This document shows, in pieces, positions 29,741 to 38,413 of a stretch of 64,000 nt of DNA. How positions within the stretch are numbered: position 1 is the stretch's first letter; each line of letters starts with the position of its first letter. The notes under the pieces were generated by a model. The model was not told the origin of the DNA. It saw only the letters and a list, made by a program, of their open reading frames with translations, and did no database searches. The translations under genes were made by a program, and so were the position numbers. This DNA is from Bifidobacterium breve (GTDB lineage Bacteria > Actinomycetota > Thermoleophilia > Solirubrobacterales > Solirubrobacteraceae): positions 1-64,000 of the forward strand of contig CAMCVN010000004.1 in NCBI GenBank assembly GCA_945881845.1. Reading direction: 5' to 3'.

Positions 29741-30493
29741 TTAGGCGCTGATCGCGGCGACGTCGCCGATCTCACCGAAGCTGACCGTGCGGCGTTCGCA
29801 GGCACGATCGAAGAGTCGTTCGAATGAGTTGACGGCGCGGCTGTCGTCAAGGTCGCTAGGGCGCAGATCGACGCGCAGCAGCGGCGCCTCCTGAGCGGCG
29901 CGTGCACTCCAGCGGCTGATGTTCTTCGCGCTGACCGCGCGCGGCATCGCCACTCCCCTAGCGCCGGTCAGCGGCGTGTGCAGGCGCGACTCGGAGATCC
30001 ACCACTTGAAGCGCGTGGCAAGCGACTGATGGAGCGCCGCCGTGTAGCCGTAGCCAGGCGCGACGAAGCCCTCAGGCTCAAGGTCGGCGAGATGAAGGAT
30101 GCGGCGACCAGCGCTGAGCGCACGCCTTGTCTCGGCCGGATCCAGGCTGGCGAACTCAGAGGCGCCCGAGCGCAGTCCGGCGCGATGCCATAGCCGTGGC
30201 CGCGCCTGGCGCGGGCGGTCGACGTTGCAGAGGCCGAGCTGTGCCACGCAGGCCCCGGCGTTGCGCTGCTCTGAGAGCCATTCGACGAGGCCATCGCTGA
30301 GGTGGTTAACCGGGTGAAGATCGGGCGCGGGCACTACCAACAATGTTGTCCGCTCAATTCCCTGGTCGGCGAGCCAGTCGCAGATCAGCGCGACGCGCTC
30401 AAAGCAATGCGGCTTGATGTCGTGGATCGTGACGCTGATCTGGTCGCGCCGCTCAGCTCCAGTGGAGGGCCGCCGCAGGGTCGTCGCGTTCAT
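29741..30493 (-). CDS. DUF2334-type polysaccharide deacetylase-like protein
   Basis: 250 aa, no signal peptide. It opens with ISVTIHDIKPHCFERVALICDWL, the DUF2334/NodB-like pattern (D-x-x-P near the first strand), followed by TLLVVPAPDLHPVNHLSDGLVEWL and VAPGYGYTAALHQSL. Many members act on surface polysaccharides; here the substrate is unknown. The start overlaps the end of the PHP-glycosyltransferase gene by 4 nt (ATGA), so the two are translated together and likely work on the same glycan or glycolipid. Confidence 0.8.
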   Translation of the reverse strand: MNATTLRRPSTGAERRDQISVTIHDIKPHCFERVALICDWLADQGIERTTLLVVPAPDLHPVNHLSDGLVEWLSEQRNAGACVAQLGLCNVDRPRQARPRLWHRAGLRSGASEFASLDPAETRRALSAGRRILHLADLEPEGFVAPGYGYTAALHQSLATRFKWWISESRLHTPLTGARGVAMPRAVSAKNISRWSARAAQEAPLLRVDLRPSDLDDSRAVNSFERLFDRACERRTVSFGEIGDVAAISA

Positions 30494-32796
30494 GCCGCGA
30501 TCGCCTCAGCTTGACTAACGTGACGATCGAGCGCCCTGCTGTAGCCATCGGCGAGGCGCGTTAGCGAGGCTGTCCAAGTCCGCTCAGCAACATTCTCGAG
30601 CCCCCCGCGCGCGAGCCGCTGGGCGAGTAGCGGCTGGCTCGCCAGCGAGCAGAGCGCCTCAGCCAGCAGCTCGGCGTCGGCCGGGCGAAGCAGCCCCGAC
30701 ACACCGTCGCTGACGATCCCGCTCGGGCCGCCCTCATCGACGGCAACGATCGGCAGTCCGCTTGCCTGGGCCTCCAGCAGCACCTGCCCGAAGGTGTCTG
30801 TGCGGCTGGCAAAAAGGAAGGCGTCGGCGCTGGCGTAGGCGCGCGCCAGCTCGTCACCTTCGAGCCAGCCGAGAAAGGTTGCATGCTCTCCGAGGCGTTC
30901 ACGCAGCAGCTCCTCCTCCGGGCCGCCGCCAGCCAAGCAGAGGTGCAGCCTTGGGTCGCGGAGGCGCGCTGCCGCGAATGTTTCGGCCAACAGATCGGCG
31001 CCCTTCTCGAGCGTCAGGCGGCCAGCGTAGAGCACGTTTACGCGCGCGTCCGCTCGCGAGTAGAAGCCATCGTCGCGCAGCAGCGGGCTAAAGCGACCGG
31101 TATCCACGCCGCGATCCCAGCGACCGACCTTGTCGGCTTCAACTCCAAGTTCGTTTAGCGCAGTGTCCGACGCTTCGCTCGGTGAGAGGACGACGTCGCA
31201 GCGGCCGTAGAAGGCGGAGAGGGCGGCACGCACGGCCCACTCCAACCGTTGGTCGCCGCCGCGGAGGGCGGCGTAGCTGGCAAGTTCGGTGTGATAACTG
31301 CCGACGACCGGCAGGTTGATCAGATGGCCGACGACTGCGCCGGAGATTCCACACGGCCCGGGGGCGCAGACGTGGATCAGGTCGTAGCGGCCCTCGGCGA
31401 GTGCTTCGACGATTCCCGGCATCGAGGGAACGCCGATTTTCATTCCTTCGTAGAGCGGAAGGTCAACGTCGCGAACCGACGGCAGCCGCCGGTCAACGTT
31501 GGGGTCGGTTCCGATCACCTCGACTTCAAAGCCTGGAACCCCCCGCGCGCGCAGCTCCTCCAGCGTGTGCGTAACGCCGTGCATCGAGCCGACGCCGTCA
31601 GCCATCAAGGCGACCCGCGGTAGCTCTTCCTGACGGCCGACCAACTTGCCCTTCTCACGGCCGAGAAAAGCCGCCGCTGGCGCGTATGGAAGCACCGGGA
31701 CGGCCGCGTCGAAGAGATCTTGAGCGGCCTCCAAGTAGCCGCTCTGGCGATTAACTGCTTCGACCGTTCTGTCGACCGCGGCGCTGAGGCGGCGCTCATG
31801 GACGTGGCGGGCGTGCCGATAGAAGTCTGCGTGGCTGCGATCATCGCTCTGCAATACGGCGACCAGCTCAGCAGCGCTGAGGTTGCCAAGACCAACTGCC
31901 GCGAGGTGCGTGCCGATCAGCGCGCGCCCATCGTCGGGGCCGAGGTCGCCGCCACCTTCCGGGTCGCGCTGATCTGCCTCACGCATGAAGCGGCTAACGA
32001 GCGACATCACACGGGCGGGATCAATCTTGCCCGCGCCCTCGCAGCCGAGCGTCCGTGCCGCCAGCGCGAGCGCAGCATGGGCCCACTTCTCGGCGCTGCC
32101 CTGCTCGCCACGGGCTTGCGCGTTGCCGCGACGGATCTGCGCGAGGAACTCTTCGACCGTCGCTACCGCTGGCGTCTCGGTGAAGGTTCGACCGATGTCG
32201 ACGCCGGCATGATCGTCGCTGCCGCCAACGCCAACGCCGCCGTGAGTCTCGATGTAGATCGCGGCCGGCTCGTTGAGCTCACGTGCGCGCGAGCCGTTGC
32301 GCGTCTCCCAGACCGGAAAAAGCTCCGCTAGGCGGCGCCGGTGGCCCGGCGTTAGCGGCGCGCGCACTGCGTAGAACGGATGCGCCAGTGCGCAGGCGAT
32401 CTCATTTTCGAAGAGGTAGCCAGCGCAACTAACGATGTCATCGGAGTGGGCCTGCAACCACTCGTGGTCGTCAACCGTAATCCCCCAGCAGAGGACGTGA
32501 GCTGCATGCGGCTCGCCTTTGAACCGCGCCGTCAATTCAACCGAGATGAAGACGTCCGGCCGGTCGGCGATCTCAAGTGCACCGTCGATCGTGTCGTGGT
32601 CGGAGATCGTTACGAAATCCATCCCGCGGCGCTTCGCCAGCTCGTAGACCTCTTCCGGCGGAGTTGCGCATTCCGGCAAGCCGAGCGCATTTTGAACTCC
32701 CAGTGACGCGATCGCAGATGCGGTCGAGTGGCAGTGAAGGTCTGCTCGCGAAAAGAGCTCACGCTCTACCCCTAACGAAGCTGGTTGATTGCTCAT
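30490..32796 (-). CDS. PHP metal-dependent hydrolase fused to GT4 glycosyltransferase
   Basis: 768 aa. Residues ~16-290 are a PHP domain: ADLHCHST (H21, H23), the second metal motif TISDHDTIDG and SVELTARF, and a late GGSDDHAGVDIG. Residues ~395-760 are a GT-B glycosyltransferase: VALMADGVGSMHGVTHTLEELRA, VVGSYHTELASYAALRG, VLSPSEA, RWDRGVDTGRFSP, VLYAGRLTLEKG, FASRTDTFGQVLLEAQASGLP. The second half resembles GDP-mannose-dependent mannosyltransferases (MgtA/PimB-like). Probably modifies a glycolipid or surface glycan. Upstream member of a two-gene operon. Confidence 0.9.
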   Translation of the reverse strand: MSNQPASLGVERELFSRADLHCHSTASAIASLGVQNALGLPECATPPEEVYELAKRRGMDFVTISDHDTIDGALEIADRPDVFISVELTARFKGEPHAAHVLCWGITVDDHEWLQAHSDDIVSCAGYLFENEIACALAHPFYAVRAPLTPGHRRRLAELFPVWETRNGSRARELNEPAAIYIETHGGVGVGGSDDHAGVDIGRTFTETPAVATVEEFLAQIRRGNAQARGEQGSAEKWAHAALALAARTLGCEGAGKIDPARVMSLVSRFMREADQRDPEGGGDLGPDDGRALIGTHLAAVGLGNLSAAELVAVLQSDDRSHADFYRHARHVHERRLSAAVDRTVEAVNRQSGYLEAAQDLFDAAVPVLPYAPAAAFLGREKGKLVGRQEELPRVALMADGVGSMHGVTHTLEELRARGVPGFEVEVIGTDPNVDRRLPSVRDVDLPLYEGMKIGVPSMPGIVEALAEGRYDLIHVCAPGPCGISGAVVGHLINLPVVGSYHTELASYAALRGGDQRLEWAVRAALSAFYGRCDVVLSPSEASDTALNELGVEADKVGRWDRGVDTGRFSPLLRDDGFYSRADARVNVLYAGRLTLEKGADLLAETFAAARLRDPRLHLCLAGGGPEEELLRERLGEHATFLGWLEGDELARAYASADAFLFASRTDTFGQVLLEAQASGLPIVAVDEGGPSGIVSDGVSGLLRPADAELLAEALCSLASQPLLAQRLARGGLENVAERTWTASLTRLADGYSRALDRHVSQAEAIAA

Positions 32797-32899
32797 GAGC
32801 GCTATTTTCCCTGCAAACGGGTGTATTTCGTGAAGATTATGTCGCCCTAACGTGACGATGCGGTGAGCGCGGCGGCCAGCGCTGGGCTAATCTCGGCCG

Positions 32900-34885
32900 A
32901 TGGCGACTTACCTCGTAACGGGCGCGACAGGATTCATCGGCCGCAACCTCACGCAGCGCCTCTTGGCGCGCGGCGGCACGGTTCACGCGATTGTTCGCGA
33001 AAGCTCACGCGAACGTTTCGAAGCAACCGCGCAGCACTGGCCGGGCGGCGAGAATCTGAAGGTCGTCAGCGGCGACCTGCTAGAGCCGCGCATGGGCGTC
33101 AGCGAAGAGTGGATAGGCGAGCATCGCGGCAAGATCGACCACGCATTCCACCTCGCTGCGATCTACGACATGACGGCCTCGGAGGCTCGCAACGAGGAGC
33201 TCAACACCGGCGGCACCGCCCACCTCTTGGAGTTGGTCGTCGAGCTTCAGCCGGGCACGCTCCACCATGTTTCATCGGTCGCCGTCGCCGGCTCCTACGA
33301 GGGCGTCTTCACGGAGCAGATGTTCGACGAAGGACAGGCGCTGCCGTCGCCATACCACCGCACCAAGTTCGAGTCCGAGAAGCTGGTGCGTGAGCTGAGC
33401 GCAGTGCCGTGGCGGATCTACCGGCCGGCAGTTGTGATCGGCGATTCGCGGACCGGCACGATCGACAAGGTCGACGGCCCCTACTACTTCTTCAAGGCGA
33501 TCCGCCGCGCGCGCAACGTGCTCCCCTCCTGGCTGCCTCTGATTGGGCCTGAGATCGGCGAGACGAACATCGTGCCGGTTGATTTCGTCGCCGACGCGCT
33601 CGTTGAGATCGCTCACAAGCCAGGGCTCGACGGCAGCGCCTTCCACCTTGCATCGCCGCAGATGATCTCCTCGGCCGAAGCACTCAATGATTTCGCCAAG
33701 GCCGCCAACGCCCCTCACCTTGCGTTGCGACTGCCGCCCGGCCCGCTCGACCCACTGACGGCACAGACCAACGCGCTGCTTCGATCGCTGCCTGGCGTGA
33801 CAACCGTTGCCGAAACGGTGCTCGACGAGTTCGGCATTCCGCCCGAGGTAATCGAACACACCGGCTTCACCTGCTCGTTCGACACAACGCAGACCAATGC
33901 GGCGCTCGCTGGCAGCGGCATTGAAGTCCCGCCTCTGGCGGATTACGCGCAGGTGATCTGGGACTACTGGGAGAACCACCTCGACGCCGGTGGCTTCGCC
34001 AGCAGCTCGCTACGCGCAGCGCTGAACGGGCGAACCGTCGTGATCACCGGCGGTTCAAGCGGCATCGGCCGCTCGGCGGCTTTGGAGATCGCTGCCGCCG
34101 GCGGCACGCCGCTGCTGGTAGCGCGCTCGCTCGACAAACTTGAAGAGGTCAAGGCCGAAATCGAACTGGCCGGTGGCAGCGCCTACTGCTACTCAGCCGA
34201 CCTCTCGGACATGGAATCGATCGACGAGCTCGTCACGACGATCCTCTCGCAGCACGCCTCGATCGACATGATCGTCAACAACGCTGGCCGTTCGATTCGC
34301 CGTTCGATGGCCAACAGCCTCGACCGCTTTCACGATTACGAGCGGACGATGCAGCTCAACTACTTCGGCGCAATCCGCCTCGTGATGGGCTTCATTCCGC
34401 ACATGCAGCAGCGCCGCTTCGGCCACGTCGTCAACGTCTCATCGATCGGCGTTCAGGCCAGCCCGCCTCGCTTCAGCGCATACGTCGCTTCCAAGGCTGC
34501 GCTCGATGCTTGGACTCGGGTCGTCAGCTCGGAGCTGATCGGCGACAACATCACCTTCACGACGATCCACATGCCGCTGGTGCGCACGCCGATGATCGCG
34601 CCGACGAAGATGTACGACCACTTCCCGGCGATCTCACCGGACGAGGCTGGCTCGATGGTCTGTGACGCGCTGCAGCGCAAGCCAAAGCAGATCAACACGA
34701 AGCTTGGAACCGTCGCCGAGGTCGGTTACGCGCTGGCGCCGAAGCTCCTCGACCAGGTCCTCAACGCCGCCTTCCGCGTCTTCCCCGAGTCGGCGGCATC
34801 CTCGGGCCGCGACGCCGCACCTGAGCAGAAGGCCAGTATTGAACAGATGGCGATGGCGAACCTGATGAAGGGCGTTCACTGGTAA
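32900..34885 (+). CDS. Two-domain SDR, probable fatty acyl-CoA reductase
   Basis: 661 aa. The N-terminal half is an extended SDR/male-sterility-like reductase: TGATGFIGRNL at 8-18, Y152-x3-K156 (PYHRTKFESEK). The C-terminal half is a classical SDR: TGGSSGIG at 383-390, NNAG near 460, Ser at 514 and Y528-x3-K532. This order and length match the two-domain fatty acyl-CoA reductases of Marinobacter and the mycobacterial Acr proteins, which make fatty alcohols or aldehydes with NADPH. ATG 32900 follows TAATCT at 6 nt. Other two-domain SDRs cannot be excluded. Confidence 0.82.
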   Translation: MATYLVTGATGFIGRNLTQRLLARGGTVHAIVRESSRERFEATAQHWPGGENLKVVSGDLLEPRMGVSEEWIGEHRGKIDHAFHLAAIYDMTASEARNEELNTGGTAHLLELVVELQPGTLHHVSSVAVAGSYEGVFTEQMFDEGQALPSPYHRTKFESEKLVRELSAVPWRIYRPAVVIGDSRTGTIDKVDGPYYFFKAIRRARNVLPSWLPLIGPEIGETNIVPVDFVADALVEIAHKPGLDGSAFHLASPQMISSAEALNDFAKAANAPHLALRLPPGPLDPLTAQTNALLRSLPGVTTVAETVLDEFGIPPEVIEHTGFTCSFDTTQTNAALAGSGIEVPPLADYAQVIWDYWENHLDAGGFASSSLRAALNGRTVVITGGSSGIGRSAALEIAAAGGTPLLVARSLDKLEEVKAEIELAGGSAYCYSADLSDMESIDELVTTILSQHASIDMIVNNAGRSIRRSMANSLDRFHDYERTMQLNYFGAIRLVMGFIPHMQQRRFGHVVNVSSIGVQASPPRFSAYVASKAALDAWTRVVSSELIGDNITFTTIHMPLVRTPMIAPTKMYDHFPAISPDEAGSMVCDALQRKPKQINTKLGTVAEVGYALAPKLLDQVLNAAFRVFPESAASSGRDAAPEQKASIEQMAMANLMKGVHW

Positions 34886-34916
34886 ACCCCCGCGCGACGG
34901 GCTAGCATTTCTATTC

Positions 34917-34938
34917 CTGACTTTGTCGTCAGTAGTCT
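34917..34938 (+). promoter_or_regulatory. Inverted repeat and -10 upstream of the Rieske oxygenase gene
   Basis: CTGAC (34917-34921) and GTCAG (34928-34932) form an inverted repeat with a 6-nt spacer, immediately followed by TAGTCT (34933-34938), a TANNNT -10. The repeat would occupy the -35/-10 spacer, the classical location of a repressor operator. A TetR gene lies in the same island (40476). Confidence 0.45.
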
Positions 34939-34963
34939 GACGCGTTACCGAGGAGCGAGAGAG

Positions 34964-36136
34964 ATGCCCGAAGTTGCCTTCCCCTTCACAGCAGCCGACG
35001 TAGAGCGCACCTGCACGCGCCTCTCCGAAGCAACGATGCTGCCAGGCAGCGCCTTCACCGACCCGTCGGTTCTTGACTGGGAGCAGAAGAACTTCTTCCA
35101 GTCCGGCTGGGTCTGCGTCGGCCACACCGGCCAGCTGCGTGAGCGCGGTCAGTACATCTCAGCCCAAGTAGGCTCAACCAGCGTGCTCGTCGTTGCAGAC
35201 GATGATGCTCTGCCGCGCGCCTTCATCAACAGCTGCCGCCACCGCGGCGCAAAGATTGTTGACGAGCCGGAAGGCCAGGTTCGCCGCCTTCGCTGCTCCT
35301 ACCACGCCTGGTCGTACGGCTTCGACGGCTCGCTTACAAACGCGCCGTTCACCGACGACCTCGACAACTTTGACGCAAGTTGCATGGGCCTGCTGCCGGT
35401 TGACCTCGCGGTCGTCGAGGGGCTCGTGCTGATCGACCTCTCGGGTGAGGCTGGCCCACCGGCCGAACACATCGGTGACCTCGCCGAAAGGCTCGCGCAG
35501 TACCGCCTCAGCGAACTCAACCGCGGCGCCAAGGTTGTCTACGAGGTGAACGCGAACTGGAAGACGATCGTCGAGAACTACAGCGAATGCCTTCACTGCC
35601 CCGGCATCCACCCCGAACTGAACCGTCTGTCGCACTACTTGACCGGCGAGACGATGAGCGGCGACGGCGACTGGTGCGGCGGCTCGATGGACTTGGCCGA
35701 GGACGCCGAGACGATGGGCAAGAATGGTGGCGGCAACCACCGCGAGCCGATCGAAGGCCTCGGCGAAGCGGACCTGCGCACGGTCCTCTACTTCACGATC
35801 TTCCCTAACGCGATGGTCTCGCTTCACCCCGATTACGTGATGCTGCACACGCTCTGGCCGAAGGCGCCAAACCGCACCGAAGTGACCTGCGAATGGCTCT
35901 TTGAGGACCGCACGATCGCCGCAGCCGATTTTGACCCAAGCGACGCCGTCGAGTTCTGGGATCAAGTCAACCGCGAAGACTGGGGCGTCTGCGAACTGAC
36001 CCAGAAAGGTCTCGGCGACGGCACGCTGCCAGCCGGCCGCTACACGAAGCAGGAGGATGTAGGTCACAAGTTCGACGTGATCGTCGCCCACCGCTACCTC
36101 GAAGCACTCGGCGCAGCGATCCCTGCCCGCAATTAA
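34964..36136 (+). CDS. Rieske non-heme iron oxygenase, choline/carnitine-type alpha subunit
   Basis: 390 aa. The Rieske [2Fe-2S] centre is C91-x-H93 and C111-x2-H114. The mononuclear iron site is H211 and H216 in NYSECLHCPGIHPE, with a late Asp expected in NREDWGVCE. The residue bridging the two centres is Glu (E208); Glu here is a feature of carnitine/glycine-betaine oxygenases rather than the Asp of aromatic dioxygenases. It has a strong Shine-Dalgarno (GAGGAG). It precedes a Pot-type transporter in the same direction, suggesting oxidation of an imported amine. No reductase component is adjacent. Confidence 0.88.
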   Translation: MPEVAFPFTAADVERTCTRLSEATMLPGSAFTDPSVLDWEQKNFFQSGWVCVGHTGQLRERGQYISAQVGSTSVLVVADDDALPRAFINSCRHRGAKIVDEPEGQVRRLRCSYHAWSYGFDGSLTNAPFTDDLDNFDASCMGLLPVDLAVVEGLVLIDLSGEAGPPAEHIGDLAERLAQYRLSELNRGAKVVYEVNANWKTIVENYSECLHCPGIHPELNRLSHYLTGETMSGDGDWCGGSMDLAEDAETMGKNGGGNHREPIEGLGEADLRTVLYFTIFPNAMVSLHPDYVMLHTLWPKAPNRTEVTCEWLFEDRTIAAADFDPSDAVEFWDQVNREDWGVCELTQKGLGDGTLPAGRYTKQEDVGHKFDVIVAHRYLEALGAAIPARN

Positions 36137-36148
36137 GCGAATTCCCGG

Positions 36149-36178
36149 TTGACAGCGAACCCCGCTGGAAGGTAGAAG
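36149..36178 (+). promoter_or_regulatory. Candidate promoter of the Pot-type transporter operon
   Basis: A perfect TTGACA (36149-36154) is followed 18 nt later by TAGAAG (36173-36178, four of six consensus bases). The -10 ends 7 nt before the CTG at 36186, the same spacing that separates -10 boxes and start codons at leaderless genes in this window. Confidence 0.5.
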
Positions 36179-36185
36179 TACACCT

Positions 36186-37499
36186 CTGACCCCGGCGCCT
36201 GAAGATCCAAAGCCCGGCCTCTCGCGCCGCTCACTCTTCGCCCGCACGGGTGCGGCTGCGCTCGGCGCGACGACGCTCGCGGGTCTTGCTGGCTGCGAGA
36301 ACACAACGACGCCAGTTGCGGCAGATGGCGCCGCCAGCGGCGGGCCTGGACTGCTAGGCGACCCAACCGCTGGTGGCCCGGTCGATTCTGCAGGCATTCC
36401 GCTCGCGCGGCGTGACTATCCAGTAACTCTCCCCCGCTTTCAGGAGCCGGTCTCAGCCTCGGGTAAGCCTGAGACCGGGGGCGTTTTTAAGATTTATAAT
36501 TACGCCGACTACCTAAACCCCGACGTGCTGAAGGAGTTCGGCAAGCGAGAGGGCGTGGAGGTCAAGGTGACGACCTTCGACAGCGTCGATGAAGCGTTCT
36601 CGAAGCTGAGCACAGCCGGGTTGGAGTTCGACGTGATCGTCTCAACCCCAGACCAGCTCTCAAAGCTCGTTGGACGCAAGCTGCTCCAGCCGCTCAACGA
36701 AGAGCTAGTGCCAAACCTCAAGAAGAACATCTGGGAAGAGATCCATAGCCCCTTCTACGACGTCGACTCGCGCTACACGGTTCCTTACGTCGTCTATACG
36801 ACCGGAATCGGCTGGCGCAATGACAAGGTCAATGTCGATCCAGCCAGCCTTGAGAACGGCTGGAACGCGCTCTGGGACGCGACCAGTCAGCGCGGCAAGG
36901 TTCAGCTGCTTGACGACAAGCGCGAGGCGCTTGGAATGGCGATGCTCCGTGCCGGTCAGCCAAACATCAACACCGGCTCGCCAGAGATCGTCAACCTCGC
37001 CTTGGAGGGACTTGACGAACTGGCAAAGAACGTGCGCCCAAAGGTGCAGATCTCGGCCTACGAGACGCTGCCGGCGGGCCGCATCACGATCGGCCAGATG
37101 TGGTCGGGGGACCTGCTCTCCGGAGCGATCAATTACCTACCCGAGGGCACCCCCGCCTCTGTGATGTCGTACTGGTACCAGCCTGAGGGCGGCCCGGTCT
37201 TCAACGACATCCTGACCGTCGCCGCCGCCTCGAAGAAGCCGATCATCGCCCATCGCTTCCTCAACTACATGATGGAACCGCAGGTCGCCTACGACAACTT
37301 CGTCAATTACGTCGGCTACCAGCCGCCACAGAAGTCGCTCAACGCGGCGAAGCTCTTCGACGAGGGAATCCTGCCGAAGTCGCTGAGCAACGCGGTCGTC
37401 ACGCAGGAGGCCTACGCGGCCGGCAACGGCTTCCTAACGCTGACCGCTGAAGGTGAGCAGACTTGGGAGAAGGCCTGGTCGAAGTTCCGGGCGGGCTAA
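36186..37499 (+). CDS. potD: Polyamine/quaternary-amine ABC transporter substrate-binding lipoprotein (PotD-like), no canonical start codon
   Basis: About 437 aa if read from CTG 36186. In frame, a TGA is followed by no ATG, GTG or TTG before a clear Tat-lipoprotein signal: SRRSLFARTGAAALGATTLAGLAGC. CTG at 36186 (or 36165) is the only usual alternative. A linker with LARRDYPVTLPRFQEP precedes the PotD-type fold starting FKIYNYADYLNPDVLKEFG; later FDVIVSTPDQLSKL, VYTTGIGWRNDKV and LNYMMEPQVAYDN are typical of PotD/PotF. GTG 36525 would remove the whole export signal, so it is an unlikely start. A terminator-like hairpin lies within the linker codons. First gene of a potDBCA operon. Confidence 0.8.
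   Translation: MTPAPEDPKPGLSRRSLFARTGAAALGATTLAGLAGCENTTTPVAADGAASGGPGLLGDPTAGGPVDSAGIPLARRDYPVTLPRFQEPVSASGKPETGGVFKIYNYADYLNPDVLKEFGKREGVEVKVTTFDSVDEAFSKLSTAGLEFDVIVSTPDQLSKLVGRKLLQPLNEELVPNLKKNIWEEIHSPFYDVDSRYTVPYVVYTTGIGWRNDKVNVDPASLENGWNALWDATSQRGKVQLLDDKREALGMAMLRAGQPNINTGSPEIVNLALEGLDELAKNVRPKVQISAYETLPAGRITIGQMWSGDLLSGAINYLPEGTPASVMSYWYQPEGGPVFNDILTVAAASKKPIIAHRFLNYMMEPQVAYDNFVNYVGYQPPQKSLNAAKLFDEGILPKSLSNAVVTQEAYAAGNGFLTLTAEGEQTWEKAWSKFRAG
36447..36488 (+). terminator. Terminator-like hairpin inside the potD-like coding region (possible attenuator)
   Basis: CCGGTCTCAG (36447-36456) and CTGAGACCGG (36469-36478) form a perfect 10-bp inverted repeat with a 12-nt loop; GGGCG then leads into a run of five T (36484-36488). 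The five-nt gap between stem and T-run weakens it as an intrinsic terminator. A competing pairing of an upstream CCCCC run with the GGGGG at 36477-36481 is possible, as in an attenuator. Confidence 0.5.
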
Positions 37500-37501
37500 A
37501 G

Positions 37502-38413
37502 ATGGCAAACCGCAGGATCTGGGGCTTCTTTGCCGCGCCAGGAATGGTCTGGCTTGGGCTTTTCTTTGTTGTCGCCTTCTATGCCGTTATCAGCGTTGGG
37601 CTCGGCAACATCAACACGCTCTACCAGCCGATCCCGCACTGGAACCCGCTCGACTGGAACGTTGGCTACCTAATTCAGGCAATCGAGTCGGTAATCCCCG
37701 GCGGCCAGAACTGGCCTGTAGTCGTTCGCACCGTGATCTACATCACAGCGGCGATCATCGGTGCGCTGCTGATCGGATACCCAGTCGCCTACTACGCATC
37801 GCGCCACGCTGGCCGCTGGCGCGGGCTGGTTGTCGTGCTGCTGATCCTGCCGTTCTGGATCTCCTACATCATGCGTATGTTCGCTTGGACCAACCTGCTC
37901 GCGCCCGACGGTTATGGCTCAAAGTTCCTTAGCGCGCTTTCGATCGACTCGCTCTTCTCATCGCTCGGACTGCTCGATGGCACCGACTGGCTCGGCGGCC
38001 AGGGAATCACCGTGGTCATCGCCTTGATCTACGGCTATGTGCCGTTCTTCATTCTGCCGCTCTTTGCTTCGCTCGACCGCATAGACCAGCGCGTGATCGA
38101 AGCCGCGCGTGACCTTGGTGCGCCGCCACCGAGCTCATTCTGGCGCGTGATCCTGCCGATGTCGAAGCCGGGAATCCTCGCCGGGCTGGTGCTCGTTGCG
38201 CTGCCGATGGCAGGCGATTACTACACGCAGACGCTGATGAGCGGCTCGCCCTCGACGAGCATGATCGGCAACACGATCAACGATTACATCCAAGGCGGGC
38301 CCGATAAGTCGCTCGGCGCGGCGATGACGATTCTGCTCTCAGTCGTGCTGCTCTTCTTCATGCTCTATTACCTGCGCACGCTGCGCCGTGAACAAGGCGA
38401 GGTGGCGGCATGA
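37502..38413 (+). CDS. potB: Pot-type ABC transporter permease (PotB-like)
   Basis: 303 aa from ATG 37502, 2 nt after the potD-like stop; the frame opens 13 codons earlier inside potD but without support. Six hydrophobic segments and the permease EAA loop EAARDLGAPPPSSFWRVILPMSKPGILAG near residues 200-228. Forms the channel with the PotC-like subunit for the amine bound by the PotD-like protein. Overlaps the next gene by ATGA. Confidence 0.93.
   Translation: MANRRIWGFFAAPGMVWLGLFFVVAFYAVISVGLGNINTLYQPIPHWNPLDWNVGYLIQAIESVIPGGQNWPVVVRTVIYITAAIIGALLIGYPVAYYASRHAGRWRGLVVVLLILPFWISYIMRMFAWTNLLAPDGYGSKFLSALSIDSLFSSLGLLDGTDWLGGQGITVVIALIYGYVPFFILPLFASLDRIDQRVIEAARDLGAPPPSSFWRVILPMSKPGILAGLVLVALPMAGDYYTQTLMSGSPSTSMIGNTINDYIQGGPDKSLGAAMTILLSVVLLFFMLYYLRTLRREQGEVAA

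Noticed and set aside
33272-33979. 235-codon minus-strand open frame inside the acyl-CoA reductase gene
   Set aside because: Antisense shadow without a recognisable product.
35174-36397. 407-codon minus-strand open frame opposite the Rieske gene
   Set aside because: Antisense shadow; the sense strand encodes complete Rieske and catalytic motifs.
36525-37499. GTG at 36525 as the start of the PotD-like protein
   Set aside because: It would discard a clear Tat motif and lipobox encoded in the same frame just upstream.
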